Assembly (NCBI RefSeq): GCF_002341865.1
Contig: NZ_DDOV01000013.1
Coordinates: 8,591 to 23,175 of the forward strand
From: Clostridium sp. UBA2485
GTDB taxonomy: Bacteria > Bacillota > Clostridia > Clostridiales > Clostridiaceae
DNA: 14,585 nt
Reading direction: 5' to 3'
A program made the translations under genes and the position numbers. The notes beneath the pieces are model-generated. The model had not been told where the DNA came from. It made no database searches and was given only the letters and a program-made list of their open reading frames with translations. This document shows, piece by piece, positions 1-6,505 of this stretch; position 1 is the stretch's first letter, and each line of letters starts with the position of its first letter.

Positions 1-26
1 AAATTGTATCATAAAATTTGCTGACA

Positions 27-137
27 TCCTTATCTCTCAGATTTTACAATCTGCAGGAATTAACACCACTACATTCGAATGAGAATGCTGGTTGTCGGGT
101 ATCATCGGGCCAGTCCCTCCACCACTCTGGATAAGTT
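27..137 (-). promoter_or_regulatory. SAM-I (S-box) riboswitch aptamer, third in the transcript
   Basis: The minus strand reads CTTATCCAGAG, GGTGGAGGGACTGGCCC, CCCGACAACCAGC, GGTGTTAATTCC, CTGAGAGATAAGG: a full S-box aptamer. Its expression platform and the regulated gene lie to the left of the window, so the target (probably methionine, cysteine or SAM synthesis or uptake, by family habit) cannot be read here. Confidence 0.94.
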
Positions 138-181
138 ATATTTAGTTATTAATATTTTAATTATTTAATTCTTTTGTGTAA

Positions 182-213
182 TAAAAAAGCTGCTCTCCTA
201 TAAGGAAAGCAGC
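182..213 (-). terminator. Intrinsic terminator of the second riboswitch
   Basis: The minus strand shows GCTGCTTTCC, loop TTATA, then GGAGAGCAGC (10 bp, one G-U) followed by six U. Compared with the terminator at 414-446, a U-A pair is replaced by C-G. AUAAGGA...CAGC after the aptamer can pair with GCUG...UCCUUAU in the stem, giving an antiterminator. Confidence 0.93.
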
Positions 214-261
214 ATGATTAACTTTAATAAACAATAAATTGTATCATAAAATTTGCTGACA

Positions 262-372
262 TCCTTATCTCTCAGATTTCACAATCTGCAGGAATTAACA
301 CCACTACATTCGAATGAGAATGCTGGTTGTCGGGCTTCATAGGACCAGTTCCTCCGCCACTCTGGATAAGTT
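262..372 (-). promoter_or_regulatory. SAM-I (S-box) riboswitch aptamer, second in the transcript
   Basis: The minus strand has the complete S-box core: CTTATCCAGAG, GGCGGAGGAACTGGTCC, GCCCGACAACCAGC, GGTGTTAATTCC and CTGAGAGATAAGG. Relative to its neighbours, the P2 hairpin carries GGA/UCC in place of GGG/CCC, a compensatory change that argues the fold is maintained. No separate promoter is visible in front of this copy, so it should be transcribed only by read-through of the first terminator. Confidence 0.94.
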
Positions 373-413
373 ATATTTAGTTATTAATATTTTAATTTTA
401 ATTCTTTTATATA

Positions 414-446
414 ATAAAAAAGCTGTTTTCCTATAAGGAAAACAGC
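414..446 (-). terminator. Intrinsic terminator of the first riboswitch
   Basis: On the minus strand a perfect 10-bp stem (GCTGTTTTCC with GGAAAACAGC, loop TTATA) is followed by a run of six U. The upstream half contains UCCUUAU, which can pair with AUAAGGA from the aptamer P1 strand when SAM is absent. This gives mutually exclusive terminator and antiterminator folds. Confidence 0.93.
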
Positions 447-493
447 ATGATTAACTTTAATAAACAATAAATTGTATCATAAAATTTGCTATC

Positions 494-605
494 GTCCTTA
501 TCTTTCAGATTTTATAATCTGTAGGAATTAACACCATTTCATTCGAATGAGAATGCTGGTTGTCGGGTATCATTGGGCCAGTCCCTCCACCGCTCTAGAT
601 AAGTT
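494..605 (-). promoter_or_regulatory. SAM-I (S-box) riboswitch aptamer, first in the transcript
   Basis: Read on the minus strand, this matches the S-box consensus: P1 5' strand CTTATCTAGAG, then GGTGGAGGGACTGGCCC, CCCGACAACCAGC, GGTGTTAATTCC and the closing strand CTGAAAGATAAGG. The GGGACUGGCCC hairpin and the CAACC/GGUG elements are diagnostic of the family, which binds S-adenosylmethionine and usually shuts off methionine or cysteine genes. It starts only a few bases after the predicted transcription start. Its P1 3' strand (AUAAGGA) is complementary to UCCUUAU in the terminator that follows at 414-446, as expected for an antiterminator switch. Confidence 0.95.
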
Positions 606-624
606 ATATTTAGTTATTGGATTT

Positions 625-653
625 ATTATATTACCCATAATAATAATTGTCAA
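625..653 (-). promoter_or_regulatory. Consensus sigma-A promoter driving the riboswitch array
   Basis: On the minus strand TTGACA (648-653) and TATAAT (625-630) are both perfect and separated by exactly 17 bases. Transcription should begin near 618, a dozen or so bases before the first aptamer helix. This promoter-to-aptamer distance is typical for S-box leaders. Confidence 0.92.
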
Positions 654-672
654 CACTTTTTTAAATAAAATT

Positions 673-867
673 TTATTCCAATTCTCTTACACTCCACTTA
701 ACAAATAGTATAAGTCCTAAATTAATTATTGCTATCATTGATAAGATTATTCCTATTGGTATTTACATATCTATTGCTTGTCCAAATAATAATTGTTTTG
801 GTATAACACTTATAGTTGCTACTGCTGTTGAAAAGACTGATACACTCCCCAGCATATTCCTTGGTAC
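673..867 (-). pseudogene. Relic of an MFS-type transporter (C-terminal end)
   Basis: One minus-strand frame reads VPRNMLGSVSVFSTAVATIS and continues through QLLFGQAIDM, a TAA stop, then PIGIILSMIAII and ends KWSVRELE-stop. The first part resembles the conserved loop and helix near the end of major facilitator efflux proteins (VP...GRV...FS), followed by a last hydrophobic helix. There is a stop immediately upstream of the fragment and another inside it, and no start. It is therefore a decayed tail, left just upstream of the riboswitch promoter. The assignment rests on about 65 residues and is moderate; that it is non-functional is clear. Confidence 0.6.
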
Positions 868-905
868 TTATTTTTGTATAAATGTTAAATTGACTCGACA
901 CCTCG

Positions 906-914
906 TGATATAAT
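906..914 (+). promoter_or_regulatory. Extended -10 promoter of the vanZ-like gene
   Basis: TGATATAAT is a perfect TGnTATAAT extended -10 element, 35 bases before the ATG of the next gene. A TTGACT lies upstream at 890-895 but only 13 bases away, too close for a normal -35, so the extended -10 probably carries the promoter. Confidence 0.6.
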
Positions 915-948
915 AAATAAAGCATTCAAATACGAAGGAGGCATTTAC

Positions 949-1467
949 ATGAAAAAAGCAGGTAAAATTCTTTTATACCTTTACTTCATCGTTTTGATTT
1001 GGATATTGCTTTTTAAATTTTCAGTTTCGCTGAATGACGTACTTAATCGAGTATTTTCTGGTGAGCAATTACGACATATTAACTTGATACCATTTGGAGC
1101 GTCAGGTGGTGTCAAAGAAGTTGTCTACAATATTATTATTTTTGTTCCCTTAGGTATTTTGATAGAAATAGTGAACAAAAAAAGTTCAATGGTTCGAAAT
1201 GCCATCTATATTTTATTGTTTAGTCTTTTTATTGAAGTGAGTCAATCCATTTTAGCAGTCGGCGCTACGGATATAACTGATCTCTTGACTAACACTCTTG
1301 GTGGGATCTTAGGCATACTGATTTATACAAGTTTAAGAAAGGTATTCAATTCAGAAAAATTAGATAAGGTACTAATAGTGATAGGTATAGTGCTGTTTGT
1401 TTTGACTATACTATTAGTTTTATTTTTAGTATTTATTATGGGAATTCGCATTAGATTTCTAGGTTAA
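949..1467 (+). CDS. VanZ-family membrane protein
   Basis: This 172-aa protein consists mostly of hydrophobic helices (about residues 7-24, 57-75, 84-102, 112-129 and 141-165). It has the VanZ family signatures: NLIPF at 45-49, NIIIFVPLG at 61-69, IEVSQ at 95-99 and TDITDLLTNTLGG at 107-119, including the conserved acidic and Asn residues. VanZ proteins are membrane proteins of uncertain biochemical role, named for a modest effect on teicoplanin resistance; most homologues are not resistance genes. The start follows a strong GAAGGAGG site about 8 bases upstream, with an extended -10 promoter before it and a hairpin terminator after it, so it is a single-gene transcript. There is no vancomycin operon nearby, and nothing ties it to the biosynthetic cluster. 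Confidence 0.88.
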   Translation: MKKAGKILLYLYFIVLIWILLFKFSVSLNDVLNRVFSGEQLRHINLIPFGASGGVKEVVYNIIIFVPLGILIEIVNKKSSMVRNAIYILLFSLFIEVSQSILAVGATDITDLLTNTLGGILGILIYTSLRKVFNSEKLDKVLIVIGIVLFVLTILLVLFLVFIMGIRIRFLG

Positions 1468-1541
1468 ACGAGACTCAGTTGTTACCTTTAGAGACAGAAC
1501 GAAAATTAAAATTCAGTAAGGAATCGTTATTTAGTTTACGG

Positions 1542-1568
1542 CACTCTGCAAAAATGTAGGGTGTTTTT
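1542..1568 (+). terminator. Intrinsic terminator after the vanZ-like gene
   Basis: CACTCTGCA (1542-1550), loop AAAA, then TGTAGGGTG (1555-1563) form a 9-bp stem with two G-U pairs, followed by TTTTTAATTTT. It lies about 75 bases after the stop codon. Confidence 0.8.
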
Positions 1569-1652
1569 AATTTTAAGCAATAATATAGTTAGCTAACTAA
1601 AATTATCATAGAATGATAGAAATATCAAATGAAAGGAGTTTGTCATTAAATT

Positions 1653-1951
1653 ATGGTTATATTAAAATAGGGGAAAAATAGATATATTACTTTAACTACT
1701 TCATATGCCAATGCAATACAAAAAGCCTACGATATTTTAACAAAGGAAGCCTGCAATCCTCCCACCATAGCTTAAGCAAAATGGTATTTCTAAATGAACA
1801 AAAATTAAAAGCAGGCTTTTTAGCAAAATATCATATGTGTATTGATGAAATATCTAAAATAATTGGATATAACTATAGTGGAAACTTTATAAAAATGTTT
1901 AAAAAGATTCATGGAAAAACACCACTGGCTTTTAGGAAAACGAACGGTTAA
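1653..1951 (+). pseudogene. Broken AraC-family transcription regulator (DNA-binding part)
   Basis: One frame reads AIQKAYDILTKEACNPPTIA (ending at a stop near 1773), matching the start of an AraC HTH domain. The reading then moves to another frame with LSKMVFLNEQKLKAGFL, AKYHMCIDEISKIIGY and NFIKMFKKIHGKTPLAFR, ending at 1949-1951. KLK.GF, I.EI...GY and F.K.FKK..G.TP..FR are AraC/XylS landmarks. Besides the frameshift, roughly 30 residues normally found between the KLK.GF helix and the IDEI helix are missing. The possible upstream start (ATG at 1653) runs into a stop after five codons. It is a non-functional relic; the effector-binding domain is absent. Confidence 0.8.
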
Positions 1952-2099
1952 GATGAAGTTCTAAAGCTAAATGCAGTACGATAAAATTGTGCTTAAGTCA
2001 TCGATACAATATTACTTCATAAGTGACAAGTAAATATTATCCATATTAAAATATTATTGTTGATGTTATTTATAGTATTTATATAAGGAGAAGTAAAAA

Positions 2100-2399
2100 A
2101 TGGTTCGACATATAGTAACTTGGAATTATAAAGATGGATTTTCTGAAGAAGAAAATAAAGAAAATGCTACTAAAGTCAAGAATGAACTGGAAGCTTTAGT
2201 GGAGAAAATCAATGGAATTATTGAACTGAAAGTACATATAAATGCTCTATCTTCAAGTAATAGGGATATAGTTTTAAATAGCCTGTTTGAAAGTGAAGAA
2301 GCCTTGGCAGCTTATCAAATACATCCAGAGCATAAGAGGGTTAGTTCTTTTGTAGGGTCTGTAATGAAAAATAGAACATGCATTGATTATATTGAATAG
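2100..2399 (+). CDS. Dabb (stress-responsive alpha/beta barrel) domain protein
   Basis: This 99-aa protein is the right length for a single Dabb domain (dimeric alpha+beta barrel, ferredoxin-like fold). The N-terminal MVRHIVTWNYKDG matches the family's opening strand (V.HIV.. ....), followed by a long helix with many Glu and Lys residues, then IIELKVHINAL, DIVLNSLFESEEALAAYQ and HPEHKRVSSFV. The Y..HP.H pattern is a hallmark. In Firmicutes such proteins are mostly uncharacterised; relatives include small monooxygenase-like and polyketide cyclase-like enzymes, so the substrate cannot be stated. A good ribosome site (AAGGAG) lies 9 bases before the ATG. It sits alone between two dead genes, and the start of the following kinase relic is only 22 bases downstream. 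Confidence 0.88.
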   Translation: MVRHIVTWNYKDGFSEEENKENATKVKNELEALVEKINGIIELKVHINALSSSNRDIVLNSLFESEEALAAYQIHPEHKRVSSFVGSVMKNRTCIDYIE

Positions 2400-2421
2400 C
2401 TTTATAAGAGGGTAGTTTTTG

Positions 2422-2945
2422 ATGAATAAAAAAACTAAAAGCATATTCCTATCTCTAGTCAAAAAATACATTGCATTTGTTTTATTAGTAATACTGTCAA
2501 TATTTCTAACTTTTATTTTTATCATATACCAAATAACTGCTTCTGCTGAAAAAGGGAATGTCCCTAAATTTAGCCCGACAGCTAAAGAGAGATAGTTATT
2601 GAATTTGGTGAAAAAATTTATGAATAGAGCTACTTAAAATTTACTTTGTAATGCTATAAAATATAATCCTGAAGGAACACAATTGAGAATAGAAATAAAA
2701 GAAACTCTCTATGCAATAGCTCTGGAAATAGGCGATAACGGCTTAGGAATATCAAATCATATAAAAGATATTATTTTTGATCCTTTTGTAAGAGGCGATG
2801 AAACAAGGAAAACGATGGTGGCACATGATTAGGACTTGCTATAGCAAATAAAATAGTAGAAAAACATAATGGGAAACTAGAGCTTTATACTAATAATAAT
2901 GATGAGATGACAACCCTTGCCATTATTTTAGATAAATATAGGTAA
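2422..2945 (+). pseudogene. Histidine kinase relic with internal deletion and stops
   Basis: An intact-looking N terminus (ATG at 2422, then KKYIAFVLLVILSIFLTFIF, a membrane helix) ends at a TAG at 2593. The same frame then resumes with NLLCNAIKYNPEGTQ (N-box), IGDNGLGIS (G1 box) and IIFDPFVRGDETR (F-box). After a one-base frame change it reads GGT-stop-LGLAIANKIVEKHNGKLEL (G2 box, where a Gly codon GGA became TGA) to a final stop at 2943-2945. The sensor, HAMP and phosphoacceptor (H-box) regions are missing between the helix and the ATPase. It is therefore a dead two-component sensor, with no response regulator in the window. Confidence 0.85.
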
Positions 2946-3566
2946 TTCAAATTAGGATAATTTTCCACAAACGCATTCATTTAATTCACCTCTTATTTGA
3001 TTTTTATTTCTTTTAAAATTCTCTAGCTCATTTAAATAAAGAGTTTTTTAAAAGTTAAGTCTAAAAGAAGATACCTATTAGACCTACCTATCAAAATAAA
3101 CTAACACTAACCAAATCACATGCTTAAATTGAATTTTTAATAGCAACATATAATATATACTTGGAGTAAATATTTTAAGCATTTAAGTTTTTCAGTTAAA
3201 GTACAGTAAGAAAACATTTCATATTGCAACAAAATTTTCTACAACATACGAATTTTATTTAATGTTAAGTCGAAACCTTTTAATACTACTACTTAGTGAA
3301 TCATAATGTTATATTATATTTTATCTAAGTCTTCATAGTATAAAAAATACGAGAATTTTTAATACGGTATTATTAAATTATCAAAGAAAATTGCTCATTT
3401 CTCATGCTTTAGTAGTTGTGTTGCATTTTATTCAGATTGTAACTTAACTTTTTTTAATAATTAGTGTTTTCGTTTTGATTTAAAACAATTTGATTAAACT
3501 ATTTATATAATCTATTTCTAAATAATATTTTTATTGAGTTTTTTACGAAATTATATCTGCCATTAT
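2946..3566. other. AT-rich intergenic stretch without recognisable genes
   Basis: I see no convincing coding frame, RNA gene or mobile element here. There are short imperfect inverted repeats (for example AATAC-GG-TATT-like around 3360-3375, and TGCTTAAAT near 3120 with ATTTTAAGCAT near 3175) of a size expected by chance in DNA this AT-rich. The low complexity fits a degraded or neutral spacer between the gene relics and the biosynthetic operon. Confidence 0.6.
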
Positions 3567-3602
3567 ATTAAAGAACATGAGATAACTCCCATGTTCTTTA
3601 AT
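3567..3602 (-). terminator. Likely terminator of the minus-strand biosynthetic operon
   Basis: ATTAAAGAACATG (3567-3579) and CATGTTCTTTAAT (3590-3602) are a perfect 13-bp inverted repeat around a 10-base loop. It lies about 135 bases beyond the stop of the last minus-strand gene. On the minus strand the 3' arm ends in CUUUAAU, so the U-rich tract is part of the stem instead of following it. Termination is plausible but weaker than a textbook case, and the element could act in either direction. Confidence 0.6.
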
Positions 3603-3736
3603 GTACAAATCTATATAATAACCATACACTTGGAATCTCCACGACAAATAAAATTGTTACGTAAATATACTTTTGGTTAATAGCTAAAATTTTATATCAG
3701 ATTACTTAGAAGAATTTCTTCTTTGCTAATGCCAAA

Positions 3737-4366
3737 CTAGATTTTTATAATATTTCCAATTAATTTAACATCTTCCCCTTCAATAACTATCCCATCACCA
3801 TCTTTACAAGCATAGATTGTCCTATTATAAAACGTAGAATAATCCCTCAATAAGCAAAAGCACTTTTCACTTAATTCCTCACTCCAGTGAGGCATGAAGT
3901 CAAAATCTACAATATTTAAAGAGCTTCTATCCTCTAGGCCTATGGTATCCTCATCTAAAAATTCAGCTGTATCGATGCTTTTAGTCGTTATTATACTCCC
4001 TGCACTAACACCAATCAAAACTCTTCCGCTTTCCACGTAAGATTTTAGTGAATTTAATAGATTTCTTTTTTTTAGTGAGTTCAAAAAATGAAATGTATTT
4101 CCACCTGAAAGATGTATTGCATCATAATTAAATATGTTATTAATTTTTCTTTCATCGTATACTTTATCTAAATCAAAATATTCAACACTATTAATTCCTA
4201 AGTCCTTATAGTATTTAACTACGAAATTAAAATATTTTCCTGTTATATCTGAAGATGACCGTAAGTATGCTATCGAAGGATTTTCTTTATTTAATAACCT
4301 TAAAAGTTCATAATCTAACTTTCTATCTTCTTGTATTTGATCACTATACAATACTATTTTTCTCAT
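3737..4366 (-). CDS. Peptidase S51 family (dipeptidase E / cyanophycinase-like) hydrolase
   Basis: This 209-aa protein is slightly shorter than enterobacterial dipeptidase E (about 229 aa). It carries the family landmarks: HLSGGNTFHFL at 85-95, the nucleophile elbow GVSAGS with Ser121, and a PHW site with His160 after IVDFDFM. In PepE the catalytic Ser and His lie at about 120 and 157, so spacing agrees; an Asp in the 136-146 loop would complete the triad. S51 enzymes are cytosolic, favouring N-terminal aspartyl dipeptides, with relatives that cut isoaspartyl bonds or cyanophycin. It is the last gene of the operon, 45 bases after the PurH-like gene, with a good AGGAG site. In this setting it could trim the peptide product or protect the host; that is inference. 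A housekeeping dipeptidase remains possible. Confidence 0.87.
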   Translation of the reverse strand: MRKIVLYSDQIQEDRKLDYELLRLLNKENPSIAYLRSSSDITGKYFNFVVKYYKDLGINSVEYFDLDKVYDERKINNIFNYDAIHLSGGNTFHFLNSLKKRNLLNSLKSYVESGRVLIGVSAGSIITTKSIDTAEFLDEDTIGLEDRSSLNIVDFDFMPHWSEELSEKCFCLLRDYSTFYNRTIYACKDGDGIVIEGEDVKLIGNIIKI

Positions 4367-4411
4367 TAAAATTCTCCTATTTTTTATTCAATATCTTATT
4401 AATTCTTTTTA

Positions 4412-5128
4412 TTATCCTATTATCTCATATGATTTAAATAAGTCTTCAAGCTCAATAGTATTAATAATTTTATCTATAGAAATCATATATGGAGTAATCA
4501 TTGATGAAGCTTTTTTAGCAAGTTCCAATCTCAATTTAACTGATACTCTGCCATTATAATTGATAAGCTCATTAATAACTTCTTGATAATCAGATGGTGA
4601 TGTTATTAAAGCAGTACTTAAAAATGCTTTTCTGGCACTATTACACATTGTAGTTCCTCCAACATCAATGAATTTTCTTATCTCCTCTAGTTCTTTATTG
4701 TATATAATATTGGTATCCAAAGGAGAAAAATTTACAATTACAGCATCAAAATATAACATTTTATTGTCATTTATAAATTCATCATCCTCTTTTGTATGTC
4801 TATGACCAAGAATGCCCCCATGTATTTTAGGATGAAGAGATGTCACTAAGCCTGAATTCATTTCCGGAAAACTTGTATACTCAGATATACTAGTAACATT
4901 TAATCCTGAGCTTTTTAGTAATTTATAGGTTCCTCCACTAGAAATAAATTTTACCTCTTGATTAATAGAACTAATTAATCCAAGTATTCCGTTAGATGGT
5001 ATACCATCAATTATATTTCCATCTGCATCAATATTAGATACTAATCCTATTTTATTTTCACAACTTACTATTACATTGTTTAATGTAATAAAATTATCTA
5101 CTTTTTTTAAACATTTTATTTCATCCAT
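4412..5128 (-). CDS. Free-standing IMP cyclohydrolase (PurH N-domain) homologue, diverged
   Basis: The 238-aa protein aligns with the N-terminal MGS-like cyclohydrolase half of bifunctional PurH: FISSGGTYKLLKSSGL at 61-76, FPEM at 87-90, LHPKIHGGILGHR at 98-110, FDAVIVNFSPL at 127-137, IDVGGTT at 154-160 and SPSDYQEVINEL at 177-188. The AICAR formyltransferase half of PurH (about 300 residues) is absent. Several strongly conserved positions differ: GRVKTLHP is GLVTSLHP here, so the Arg and the Lys implicated in catalysis are Leu94 and Thr96, and NLYPF is NFSPL, so the active-site Tyr is Ser135. The Asp of IDIGG (Asp155) and the Lys of the AAAKNH-like segment (Lys167) remain. There is also an insertion around residues 31-50. 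A changed substrate or reaction is likely. GGAGGAG precedes the start at good spacing. Confidence 0.85.
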   Translation of the reverse strand: MDEIKCLKKVDNFITLNNVIVSCENKIGLVSNIDADGNIIDGIPSNGILGLISSINQEVKFISSGGTYKLLKSSGLNVTSISEYTSFPEMNSGLVTSLHPKIHGGILGHRHTKEDDEFINDNKMLYFDAVIVNFSPLDTNIIYNKELEEIRKFIDVGGTTMCNSARKAFLSTALITSPSDYQEVINELINYNGRVSVKLRLELAKKASSMITPYMISIDKIINTIELEDLFKSYEIIG

Positions 5129-5253
5129 TTAAGATACTCCTCCACAAACTTATTAATGTGACAATAAAGTTTTCAAAAACCTATCCCTACATAACAGAAC
5201 ATATTGTCTACAATACGTTTATTCTTTATATTTTAATTCTTATTTTTTAAGTA

Positions 5254-6447
5254 TTAAGGTATATTATCAATTATAGTATCAATGCTTTTTAGAGTTGCTT
5301 TACAATAATAATTATCCTTGGATTTAAATATTGGATAAATTCTGTATGTATCCTCAATCGGAGTTAATATAATTTCAGCATCAGATTGGCACGATATCAA
5401 AACATCCCTTAAATGAAATGTTTTATGTTGCTGACGTGTGTTTTCTTCTCCAATAATAGTTCCATGGATATGTCCGCGTCGTTCATAAATTCTGCCATTA
5501 GTAAATTCCATCCATTCAGGTTCACAACGCTCATACTTTGTCCCAAATCCAAGCATTACTTGAGAATCTTCTAAAGGAAAAGTTTTCTCAATAGCAATAT
5601 CCGTTGCATCTTGTAAAGTTTTAAAAGCTTTATAAGGTATATGCTTTAAAACACGTCCAGTTATTAATGTATTATTCTCAACAGTATTTTTTGTTGTAAG
5701 TTTAATTTGTATAGCATAAGACTCTAAGTTTAGCCTGTCAGCTATTAATGTTATTAAATCTAATAAACTTTTTTTTCCATTATTAACTATAACTTTTAAA
5801 TGTATTGATTTTGACTCATTTTCGTTGCATTTTTTTAAAATAGCAGTATGGGAATAAACAACTCTCTCTTCTCTTAAAAGCATTTTATTAGAATCATTTA
5901 ATCTTATACTTTTGCTATAGTTCTCATCTTTCGGTAAATAACCACTAAGGTTTTGTGATATTCCACTTCCATCACTACCATTGATTAAAGAATACTCAAC
6001 CACTTCCCCTCCAGGATGTTTAGAATCCGTTTTAGCACCAGAAGCTCCTATTCTTAAATATTCTGTATTTGGCTTTATAAGATGCAGCTTTAGCAAAATT
6101 TTTCTTATATTATAATCATAAAACTCCAAGGACCTTGCAAATATAAAATTACTAATTCCTTGCATATCAATTATCAGAGAACCTTCCCCACCAAAATTGG
6201 CAGATAAACTAGCAAAATCATTATACTCTTCAACAGTTTTAGTAATATTGATATGAAAGTCCTTAAAGTTTAAATTATGTGGAATTTCTAAAGGAATATA
6301 GTTATTAAACTTTCTTTTTATTACTAAAAAGCTCTCATCTTTAATAGTAATCACTATTCCATCTTCCGTATATTTCACCACTTCAATTTCATTAATATCA
6401 CTAACAGGAGATACTAACAATGATTCTGAATCATTATATAAATTCAT
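5254..6447 (-). CDS. Unrecognised 397-aa protein in the biosynthetic operon
   Basis: I cannot assign this to a family. It is soluble: no signal peptide or membrane helix is visible. Noticeable segments are FGGEGSLIIDMQG at 85-97, the Gly/Ser-rich GASGAKTDSKHPGGE at 134-148 followed by INGSDGSG at 155-162, a mixed alpha/beta middle, and ERRGHIHGT at 322-330 with His341 and His345 soon after. A conserved-looking Arg/His cluster of this kind could bind metal or phosphate, but that is only a guess. It lies 58 bases after the Cof-type phosphatase gene and 125 bases before the PurH-like gene on the same strand. Its start has an AGGGGAG site about 10 bases upstream. Its place between nucleotide-type enzymes suggests a catalytic step in the same pathway. 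Confidence 0.75.
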   Translation of the reverse strand: MNLYNDSESLLVSPVSDINEIEVVKYTEDGIVITIKDESFLVIKRKFNNYIPLEIPHNLNFKDFHINITKTVEEYNDFASLSANFGGEGSLIIDMQGISNFIFARSLEFYDYNIRKILLKLHLIKPNTEYLRIGASGAKTDSKHPGGEVVEYSLINGSDGSGISQNLSGYLPKDENYSKSIRLNDSNKMLLREERVVYSHTAILKKCNENESKSIHLKVIVNNGKKSLLDLITLIADRLNLESYAIQIKLTTKNTVENNTLITGRVLKHIPYKAFKTLQDATDIAIEKTFPLEDSQVMLGFGTKYERCEPEWMEFTNGRIYERRGHIHGTIIGEENTRQQHKTFHLRDVLISCQSDAEIILTPIEDTYRIYPIFKSKDNYYCKATLKSIDTIIDNIP

Positions 6448-6505
6448 ATTTTTACAACTCCCCTATCCTAATTGTGCTTAATCAGTTATATTTAAATTTT
6501 TAAGG

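Larger units (their letters stand above)
1..620 (-). repeat. Three tandem ~233-bp units, each carrying a SAM-I riboswitch
   Basis: The same segment begins at 1, 236 and 469 (each starts AAATTGTATCATAAAATTTG). Units 1 and 2 are nearly identical over about 233 bp; the third diverges after about 615, where the promoter sits. Differences between copies are mostly single bases, and several preserve RNA pairing. In the two terminator stems a U-A pair in one copy is C-G in the other, and in the aptamer GGG/CCC becomes GGA/UCC in the middle copy. This suggests old duplications kept under selection as RNA, not recent assembly noise. Confidence 0.93.

Noticed and set aside
1..620. The tandem ~233-bp repeats as a CRISPR array or mobile element
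   Set aside because: The units are far too long for CRISPR repeats, have no unique spacers, and match S-box riboswitches with terminators.
722..925. Minus-strand 67-codon open frame starting MLYLLYHEV
   Set aside because: It overlaps the MFS relic in another frame and the extended -10 promoter of the vanZ-like gene, and its composition (Asn, Ser, Thr, Ile) is typical of a chance frame in AT-rich DNA.
949..1467. vanZ-like gene as a glycopeptide resistance determinant
   Set aside because: VanZ-family proteins are common in Firmicutes without resistance, and no vanHAX-type genes are nearby.
2274..2525. Minus-strand 83-codon open frame
   Set aside because: It is antisense to the intact Dabb gene and the start of the kinase relic, with no ribosome site or recognisable motif.
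2880..2980. Minus-strand ATG at 2980 with a GAGGTG site, 31 codons
   Set aside because: The site looks reasonable but the frame ends after about 31 residues inside the kinase relic, and I see no homology. It could be the start of a lost gene, but this is not supportable.
5202..5215. Palindrome TATTGT-CT-ACAATA upstream of the PurH-like gene
   Set aside because: A 6-bp inverted repeat made almost wholly of A and T is expected by chance in this composition; there is no second copy to suggest an operator.
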